From contig JADGED010000024.1 of NCBI GenBank assembly GCA_016744555.1, positions 1 through 12,252 on the forward strand: DNA of 12,252 nt, read 5' to 3'. The stretch comes from Desulfuromonadaceae bacterium. Its GTDB lineage: Bacteria > Desulfobacterota > Desulfuromonadia > Desulfuromonadales > Geopsychrobacteraceae. A program made the translations under genes and the position numbers. Below, one piece after another: positions 1-5,049 of this stretch. Positions within the stretch are counted from its first letter, which is position 1; each line of letters opens with the position of its first letter. Below the pieces are notes generated by a model. It did not search any database. It had not been told where the DNA came from and worked only from the letters and a program-made list of their open reading frames with translations.

Positions 1-6
1 ATGCAA

Positions 7-25
7 AGGAGGCCGCCGACCTCCT
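7..25 (+). promoter_or_regulatory. GC-rich hairpin at left edge, role unknown
   Basis: AGGAGG (7-12) and CCTCCT (20-25) form a perfect 6-bp stem around a 7-base loop. No T-run follows, so it is not a standard intrinsic terminator. It is preceded by GCAAA and followed by TAGC, an arrangement that recalls the 3' half of a GEMM (cyclic dinucleotide) riboswitch. The 5' half would lie outside the window and the downstream P1 strand does not clearly match. The rest of 26-90 shows no gene. Confidence 0.25.
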
Positions 26-90
26 AGCTGAACTAAGTTAATCACTGGGCTAAGGCCGTCAACATTCATATTAGAGTTTTATTAATCTTA

Positions 91-118
91 TTGAATTTTT
101 AATCTCGATGGTTATAAT
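91..118 (+). promoter_or_regulatory. Sigma70-type promoter for the kinase/roadblock operon
   Basis: TTGAAT (91-96) serves as the -35 and a perfect TATAAT (113-118) as the -10, with a 16-bp spacer. The kinase start codon lies at 192, leaving a leader of roughly 65-70 bases. It is the only good promoter seen ahead of the six + strand genes, whose gaps are otherwise under 45 bases. That suggests they are transcribed from here, though internal promoters are not excluded. Confidence 0.6.
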
Positions 119-191
119 GTCAAATTGTTGTAGAAGTGGTTGATTTTCTGTAGTTTAAATTTATTATGGTTCTATAAGGGGCCGAGATAGT

Positions 192-1262
192 ATGGGTAGC
201 GAAACCACGATGCAACTAAACCGTAGCTATAAAAACACTTGGGGTTTTGCCCAACTCCTTGAGCACATAGATATCGGTATCCTTGTTTTAGATTTAAATC
301 GCCGCGCGATAGATTATTGCAATGCGGCATTTTTTGAAGTAATTCAGGACGAACAACTGTGTAGAAGTTATTTAGGGCTATACGATCTTTTTGTGCGAGA
401 AATTGAAACCACCGAAGATTTCGATTTAGCCGGAAGGGCAGCTCATCAGGTTTCATTCCGGGGCCGCTTATTCGGTCACTCTGTGTACAAAGCTGCAGCT
501 GGTTATCGCTGTGTTTTCATTCGCGATATTACCGAAAAAAGCCGCTTAGAATCGATCGCACAAGCCGTTAACACCATGGACAATATCGGCTTTATATTTT
601 CTGGAATACGGCACGAGATTGGCAATCCACTTAACTCCCTAAAGATGGCTCTAAGTGTTCTACAGCAAAGCGGCGAAAAGACCTCTCCAGCGATGTTGCA
701 AAAATACGTAGAGCGTGGATTAGCTGACATTGGTAGAATCGAATATTTATTGAAATCTATGCGTTCATTTACCATGTACGAGCAAATTGAACTTAAAAGT
801 TTGCATTTGGTCGAGTTTATGAGCAAATTCATTTCCTTGATTGAGGGGGATTTTCAATCCCACGGAATTAGGATAAAGACCGATATTCCCCTCAATATTG
901 CTTGGGTCAGAATTGACGAGCGGGCCCTGCACCAAGCGTTATTAAATATCTTCAACAACGCCGCTGAGGCGCTAAACGGCCAAGAAGACCCTGTAATTAG
1001 CATCCGTACAGAGTTGCATGACAAGTTAGTACGATTGACTATTGCCGATAACGGTTGTGGTATTTCAGCTGCACAAAAACAACATTTATTTCAGCCATTT
1101 AACACCAGCAAGCCAGGTGGAAACGGCTTAGGGCTAGTAATTACCAGAAAATTGCTGGCTAAAATGAATAGCGATATTGATGTCGTAAGTGAACCTGGCA
1201 GTGGCACACAAATAATAATTGGGCTGCCGATTGCGGCGATGGAAGATCAACCCCCTGCTTAA
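192..1262 (+). CDS. Soluble PAS-domain sensor histidine kinase
   Basis: This 356-residue protein should autophosphorylate on a histidine and pass the phosphate to a receiver, most likely the regulator encoded 6 bases downstream. Residues about 15-115 look like a PAS sensor domain. The phosphoacceptor motif RHEIGNPLNSL places the histidine at 141. The HATPase domain shows the N box around N255/N256, the G1 box DNGCGIS (286-292) and the G2 box GGNGLGL (309-315). No signal peptide or membrane segment is visible, so it probably senses a cytoplasmic cue or partner. AAGGGG at 176-181 is a usable ribosome binding site for ATG 192, whereas the next in-frame ATG (210) has none. The ligand cannot be told from sequence. 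Confidence 0.93.
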   Translation: MGSETTMQLNRSYKNTWGFAQLLEHIDIGILVLDLNRRAIDYCNAAFFEVIQDEQLCRSYLGLYDLFVREIETTEDFDLAGRAAHQVSFRGRLFGHSVYKAAAGYRCVFIRDITEKSRLESIAQAVNTMDNIGFIFSGIRHEIGNPLNSLKMALSVLQQSGEKTSPAMLQKYVERGLADIGRIEYLLKSMRSFTMYEQIELKSLHLVEFMSKFISLIEGDFQSHGIRIKTDIPLNIAWVRIDERALHQALLNIFNNAAEALNGQEDPVISIRTELHDKLVRLTIADNGCGISAAQKQHLFQPFNTSKPGGNGLGLVITRKLLAKMNSDIDVVSEPGSGTQIIIGLPIAAMEDQPPA

Positions 1263-1268
1263 ACAAAG

Positions 1269-2357
1269 ATGGGTTTAAATGTGAATAAAATACTTATTGT
1301 TGACGACGAGGTACCGTTCCTCCTTTCGCTAAAAGATGGTCTCGCTGCTAATAGTGACCAATACCAGATTGTAACTGCAGAAAACGGCCGCGAAGCAGTT
1401 GAGGTTTTGCGCTCCACTGCTATTGATCTGCTAGTAACCGATCTAAAGCTACCTGAGATGAACGGCTTTGAACTGCTAGCGTGGACCAGTAGACACCAGC
1501 CACAACTTCCAGTAATTGTCATGTCGGCTTTTGGTACTCCAGAGATTGAAGCTCGCTTAGCAAAAATGGATACCCTCCAATTTCTTGACAAACCTCTAGA
1601 CCTACGCATGCTCCAAGAAGGGATTGCCAATGGTCTAAACGCAGGCGGTAAAAGCTTTATCCGCGGAATTACATTGGCGACTTTTTTACAATTGATGAAA
1701 GTCGAAAAAAAGAATTGTACCCTCAAAATCCTTAACACGGACCACAGTGCCAACCTTTATGTCCGCAATGGTGAGTTGATTGATGCCGACCTAGATGGAC
1801 GTACCGGCATTGATGCTGCGATGGAAATTGTTAGTTGGAGCGATTCAGAAATCGAAATGGATGGTATCTGTCGCCGCCAAGAAGATGTTATCAACCTGTC
1901 TTTGGAACATTTACTAATTGAAGCTTTCCGGCGCAAAGATGAAGCCGAGGAACAAGAAAGAGCTGGGGCAGAGGTAGCGGAGCCTCCTACAAGCACGCCA
2001 CAACAACCAACCCAAGCAAAGCCTAAAGACACAGTTTTTACCCCACTAGCTAAAATTTTAACTAAATTAGCAGCAGTGCAAGAATTTGCTATTTTTGATA
2101 CCAGCAACAAGCTAGTAAGTAAAAACGCCGGCAGATGCTCTATTGAAGGGATGGATTTAGCAAGTTTCGACTTAATGCTAAACGCCCTAGCAGATGATTT
2201 ACAAAGTGGCAATTGTCGCTTTATCACCTTCAACAGCATTGGCAAAAATCGTTTTATTTTACTCTATTTTAAGCAATATAGCGTACTTGCGAAGTTGAAA
2301 CCTGGCGCCAGAGCACAGCAGGTTGGTGCTGAAATAGAGCAACATCTAGACATTTAA
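1269..2357 (+). CDS. Response regulator: receiver, DUF4388 (PATAN) and roadblock-like C-terminus
   Basis: This 362-residue regulator starts 6 bases after the kinase stop. The receiver (about 6-125) has the acidic pair D12/D13, phosphoacceptor D58, S86 and K108 of the FLDKPLD motif, so it should be phosphorylatable. Residues about 128-200 match the DUF4388/PATAN pattern, a protein-interaction module common in deltaproteobacterial regulators. A charged and Pro/Gln/Thr-rich linker (223-254) leads to a final domain of about 105 residues. Its early segment (LTKLAAVQEFAIFDTSNKLV) and alternating strands and helices resemble a roadblock/LC7 fold; that assignment is inference. There is no DNA-binding domain, so output is probably through protein contacts. 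No Shine-Dalgarno precedes ATG 1269, so translation may be coupled to the kinase; an in-frame GTG at 1281 is an alternative start. Confidence 0.9.
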   Translation: MGLNVNKILIVDDEVPFLLSLKDGLAANSDQYQIVTAENGREAVEVLRSTAIDLLVTDLKLPEMNGFELLAWTSRHQPQLPVIVMSAFGTPEIEARLAKMDTLQFLDKPLDLRMLQEGIANGLNAGGKSFIRGITLATFLQLMKVEKKNCTLKILNTDHSANLYVRNGELIDADLDGRTGIDAAMEIVSWSDSEIEMDGICRRQEDVINLSLEHLLIEAFRRKDEAEEQERAGAEVAEPPTSTPQQPTQAKPKDTVFTPLAKILTKLAAVQEFAIFDTSNKLVSKNAGRCSIEGMDLASFDLMLNALADDLQSGNCRFITFNSIGKNRFILLYFKQYSVLAKLKPGARAQQVGAEIEQHLDI

Positions 2358-2365
2358 TAACTGCT

Positions 2366-2381
2366 GGTGGCAAATGCCACC
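2366..2381 (+). promoter_or_regulatory. Hairpin just before the roadblock gene's ribosome binding site
   Basis: GGTGGC (2366-2371) and GCCACC (2376-2381) form a perfect 6-bp GC-rich stem closed by an AAAT loop. It sits between the regulator stop and the strong Shine-Dalgarno AGGAGAGG (2383-2390). There is no T-run, so it is unlikely to terminate. It may protect a processed mRNA end or set the relative expression of regulator and roadblock protein; this is inference. Confidence 0.35.
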
Positions 2382-2398
2382 TAGGAGAGGATATAGGA

Positions 2399-3052
2399 AT
2401 GATAAATTTAATCGATGAGCTTAAGGCTATCCCTGGGGTAATCGGTGCCAGTATTGTCGCTGCCGACGAAGGCCTCAAGGCAACAAACTTGCCAAACTTT
2501 TTTAAACCTGAACGTTTAGTTCTAGTTGGTAACCACCTACTTAAACTCTACGCCGCTGGACAACTAAGCTTCAATGATTTAACTGATATAACTATGAACT
2601 TTGATGAATCAGTAGTTGTTGCTCGCGCATTGGACAAAAATATTATTTTATTTGTCATCTGCGATCCAAATTTCAATAACAACCTGCTAAACATGTCACT
2701 TAATTTACTGCAGGACGAATTCAAAGCACAAAATATTAGTACTTTGTCTACAGCTTCCCCCACTCCTGCTCCTGCTGCGGCAACAGCTCCGGCTGAAGCT
2801 CAGGCAAGTAGCGACACTAACCTAGACGACCTATTCTCCGTCATGGAAAAAGGGTTAGGGAAAATTTTGGGGCCAATGGCCGAATTTATTTTTGCCGAAG
2901 TGGTAGAAAAATGGACAGCAAACGGCGTCGCCAATGGATCTCGCATTGATGAATTAATCAAACTCCTCAATCAAGAGATCATCGATTTAGACAAAATAGA
3001 ACACTACCGTGAAATCATTTCACCAGCGCTAAAAGAATTCCAGAAGGGTTAA
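2399..3052 (+). CDS. Roadblock/LC7 protein with extra C-terminal helical domain
   Basis: A 217-residue soluble protein. Residues 1-108 follow the roadblock/LC7 pattern: an N-terminal helix, the strand segment GVIGASIVAADEGL (13-26), then a helix and two strands. Such domains dimerise and often bind or regulate small Ras-like GTPases, as MglB does for MglA. An Ala/Pro-rich linker (about 119-137) joins a helical C-terminal domain (about 141-217) containing LGPMAEFIFAEVVEKW. That segment resembles, from memory, a domain found at the end of some bacterial kinases and regulators (possibly DUF8082). A strong Shine-Dalgarno, AGGAGAGG, supports ATG 2399. It lies in the kinase operon and is probably a partner of the regulator's roadblock-like end. 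Its specific role is unknown. Confidence 0.85.
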   Translation: MINLIDELKAIPGVIGASIVAADEGLKATNLPNFFKPERLVLVGNHLLKLYAAGQLSFNDLTDITMNFDESVVVARALDKNIILFVICDPNFNNNLLNMSLNLLQDEFKAQNISTLSTASPTPAPAAATAPAEAQASSDTNLDDLFSVMEKGLGKILGPMAEFIFAEVVEKWTANGVANGSRIDELIKLLNQEIIDLDKIEHYREIISPALKEFQKG

Positions 3053-3058
3053 TCTAAT

Positions 3059-3418
3059 ATGGCAAATGCAAGTGATTTTGTTGATAGAGTCAGCCGCATT
3101 GATGGAATCGTTGGCTGCGTGTTAATTAGAAATGATGGCAAAAAAATTGCTCAGTCGTTGGACAACCCTGAAGCATATACAGAGTTAATGCAATCCAGCA
3201 ATTCAATTTCTGCCGACGTTATGGATTCTATCGGTTTCAGCTATTGTCGTTACGTAAGTTTCACACAAGAAAATTTTGACGAATTTTATATGTTTCCAAT
3301 TGAAAACTATCTTCTTGGCGTTGTCAAATTGGCTGAATGTTCTCTAGAAACAATGCTGGAAACAGTTTATCAACTCATCGGTAGAGTTTCCACTGGTGGT
3401 GCTGAAGGCGCTTACTAA
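3059..3418 (+). CDS. Single-domain roadblock/LC7 protein
   Basis: This 119-residue soluble protein begins 6 bases after the previous stop, with AGAAGGG inside the preceding gene's 3' end as its likely ribosome binding site. The pattern is roadblock-like: an amphipathic first helix, then GIVGCVLIRNDGKKIA (about 16-31), a long helix, two strands (CRYVSFTQ and FDEFYMFPIENYLLGVVKL) and a closing helix. It is nearly all domain, as in MglB or the dynein light chain family, and would be expected to dimerise, possibly with the neighbouring two-domain roadblock protein. No GTPase partner is encoded nearby. The tail GGAEGAY runs into the next gene, whose ATG overlaps its stop. Confidence 0.8.
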   Translation: MANASDFVDRVSRIDGIVGCVLIRNDGKKIAQSLDNPEAYTELMQSSNSISADVMDSIGFSYCRYVSFTQENFDEFYMFPIENYLLGVVKLAECSLETMLETVYQLIGRVSTGGAEGAY

Positions 3419-3945
3419 TGTTTGAGTTATTACAGCAGCGCCGTAGCATTAGAGCATTCAAGCAACAGCCAATTGAACCTGAAACCATAAAAAAATTGGA
3501 AGAAGCGCTGCTACGTGCCCCAACTTCAAGAAATTTACAACCATGTGAGTTTATCTTTGTTGACCAGCCGGAAGTTCTTGCCTCTCTGGCAACGGCTAAA
3601 CCTAATGGTGCCGCCTTTATTGGCTCTGCGCAATTAGCCATAGTCGTTGCAGCCAATCCATCAACTTCTGACGTTTGGATTGAAGATAGCTCAATTGCAG
3701 CTATCATTGTCCAATTGGCAGCGGAGAAATTGGGGCTTAAAAGTTGTTGGGCGCAGTTGCGTTTACGCAACTACAATGATTCGTTGAGTGCTTCTGACTT
3801 TGTCCGTGACCTAGTTGGCCTTCCTGATGGGATGGAAGTTCCAATAGTAATTGGAATCGGCTATGCCGCCGAAAACATACCTGGACACCCACGCGAATCA
3901 CTAACAGAAACAAAAATTCATCATAATAAATTCAGTAAAAATTAA
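3418..3945 (+). CDS. Nitroreductase-family FMN-dependent oxidoreductase
   Basis: A 175-residue protein of the small nitroreductase class, which uses FMN and NAD(P)H to reduce diverse substrates. The N-terminal RRSIRAF (8-14) and APTSRNLQP (34-42) correspond to the FMN phosphate and ring contacts of the family. The central segment DVWIEDSSIAAIIVQLAAEKLGLKSCW (split over 85-111) is the characteristic long helix, and VIGIGYAAE (144-152) is the usual C-terminal flavin strand. Its ATG shares one base with the stop of the upstream roadblock gene (TAATG), so translation is probably coupled. The substrate cannot be predicted. A redox role linked to the signalling genes is possible, but chance operon membership is equally likely. 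Confidence 0.88.
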   Translation: MFELLQQRRSIRAFKQQPIEPETIKKLEEALLRAPTSRNLQPCEFIFVDQPEVLASLATAKPNGAAFIGSAQLAIVVAANPSTSDVWIEDSSIAAIIVQLAAEKLGLKSCWAQLRLRNYNDSLSASDFVRDLVGLPDGMEVPIVIGIGYAAENIPGHPRESLTETKIHHNKFSKN

Positions 3946-3956
3946 CAGGAGAAAGC

Positions 3957-4382
3957 ATGGCAAGCGTTACAACTGGGAGCAAAGTGAAGGTTCACTACAC
4001 AGGCAAGTTTGATAATGGCGAAATCTTTGATTCATCCAGCGAGACAGATCCACTTGCATTTGAAGTTGGTGCTGGACAGGTAATTAGTGGTTTTGACAAT
4101 GCCGTAATTGATATGAAGGTTGGGGAAACCAAGGAAGTAAGACTTCTTGAAGATGAAGCCTATGGTCCATACAATGACGAGATGGTTTTCCCCGCTGATC
4201 CCAGCCAATTTGACTCTGGCTTAACCCCTGAGGTTGGGCAACAGTTTCAAACTGAAACCGACGAAGGAACTTTGCTGTTAACCGTTAAAGAGATAAATGA
4301 CGATGCAATAATCCTTGACGCTAACCATCCGATGGCAGGAAAAACCCTTAACTTTCTCCTAGAGCTAGTTGAAATAGATTAA
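3957..4382 (+). CDS. FKBP-type peptidyl-prolyl cis-trans isomerase, SlyD/SlpA-like
   Basis: This 141-residue protein should catalyse prolyl isomerisation and act as a folding helper in the cytoplasm. It opens with an FKBP segment (KVHYTGKFDNGEIFDSS, 11-27), followed by GAGQVISGFDNAVIDMKVGE (38-57). The flap is replaced by an inserted chaperone domain (about 71-120), as in SlyD and SlpA. It closes with the family signature DANHPMAGKTLNF (121-133). The His/Cys-rich metal-binding tail of E. coli SlyD is absent, and the end (LLELVEID) is more like SlpA. A good Shine-Dalgarno (AGGAGA, 3947-3952) precedes ATG 3957. Its stop overlaps the opposing arfB stop by 4 bases. Confidence 0.93.
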   Translation: MASVTTGSKVKVHYTGKFDNGEIFDSSSETDPLAFEVGAGQVISGFDNAVIDMKVGETKEVRLLEDEAYGPYNDEMVFPADPSQFDSGLTPEVGQQFQTETDEGTLLLTVKEINDDAIILDANHPMAGKTLNFLLELVEID

Positions 4383-4798
4383 TCATCAACCTTTCGTCGT
4401 AGTCCCTTAACTCGGCTGCGCAGTTTTTTCTGCCGAATACGTTTCTCTATTGACCCTCTGCTAGGCCGCGATTTTTTTCGCGGCTTACGCACAGCCAACT
4501 CCCCCTGCAACAATATTTGCAACAACTGCAATGCATTTTTACGGTTACGCTCTTGACTGCTGTACTGTTGCGACTTAATAATTACCCAACCATCTTTACT
4601 AACTCGTTGATCGTTACAGTTGAGAAGGCGCTGTTTTAAAAAATCTGGAAGACTTGAGTCCTGAATTGCAAAGCGCAAATGGATAGCCGTAGCAACCTTG
4701 TTGACATTTTGCCCACCAGACCCTTGTGAACGGATAGCACTTAATTGGATTTCATCACCAGGGATGACAATAGTGTCGGTAATGCTTAAATCTTCCAT
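4379..4798 (-). CDS. arfB: Alternative ribosome-rescue factor ArfB (peptidyl-tRNA hydrolase, YaeJ family)
   Basis: A 139-residue protein of the codon-independent release factor family. It enters the A site of ribosomes stalled at mRNA ends and hydrolyses peptidyl-tRNA. The catalytic GGQ is at 28-30 within SGGQNVNKVAT. The following TAIHLRF and the lysine/arginine-rich tail (about 100-139, RKPRKKSRPSRGS and onward), which threads into the empty mRNA channel, are typical of ArfB rather than RF1/RF2, which also carry codon-reading domains. The length is near the E. coli protein. It is the last gene of an alaS-VF530-arfB run, 10 bases after the VF530 stop. No clear Shine-Dalgarno precedes ATG 4798, so coupling to the upstream gene is likely. 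Confidence 0.95.
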   Translation of the reverse strand: MEDLSITDTIVIPGDEIQLSAIRSQGSGGQNVNKVATAIHLRFAIQDSSLPDFLKQRLLNCNDQRVSKDGWVIIKSQQYSSQERNRKNALQLLQILLQGELAVRKPRKKSRPSRGSIEKRIRQKKLRSRVKGLRRKVDD

Positions 4799-4808
4799 GG
4801 GGGGCTAA

Positions 4809-5039
4809 CTAAAGCAGATCATTTTTAATCGCCGCAAGGTAGAATTTTTCTACTTTGCTTCTCGCCCAAGGGGTACGGCGTAAAAATTTAAGGCTCGATT
4901 TGACCGAGGGGTTACTATTAAAGCAATTAATTTCAATTTGCTCGCCTAGTTCACCCCAGCCATAATAATCAACCAAGCGAACAACAATCTGTTCCAACGT
5001 CACTCCATGGAGTGGATCTTTATGTGGTTTGGCATCCAT
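4809..5039 (-). CDS. VF530-family (DUF2132) small DNA-binding protein
   Basis: This 76-residue protein carries nearly the whole family signature: DPLHGVTLEQIV (8-19), YYGWGELGEQIEINCF (25-40) and NPSVKSSLKFLRRTPWAR (43-60). The family is named after a Vibrio fischeri protein whose structure was solved and which was reported to bind DNA; its cellular role remains unclear. It lies 10 bases downstream of the alaS stop and 10 bases upstream of arfB, so it is probably co-transcribed with both. No good Shine-Dalgarno is visible before ATG 5039. No function beyond probable nucleic acid binding is claimed. Confidence 0.9.
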   Translation of the reverse strand: MDAKPHKDPLHGVTLEQIVVRLVDYYGWGELGEQIEINCFNSNPSVKSSLKFLRRTPWARSKVEKFYLAAIKNDLL

Positions 5040-5049
5040 ACGATTTTAA

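Noticed and set aside
1259..1753. Open - strand frame of 164 codons opposite the response regulator
   Set aside because: It is antisense to the intact receiver and DUF4388 domains, with no ribosome binding site or known motif.
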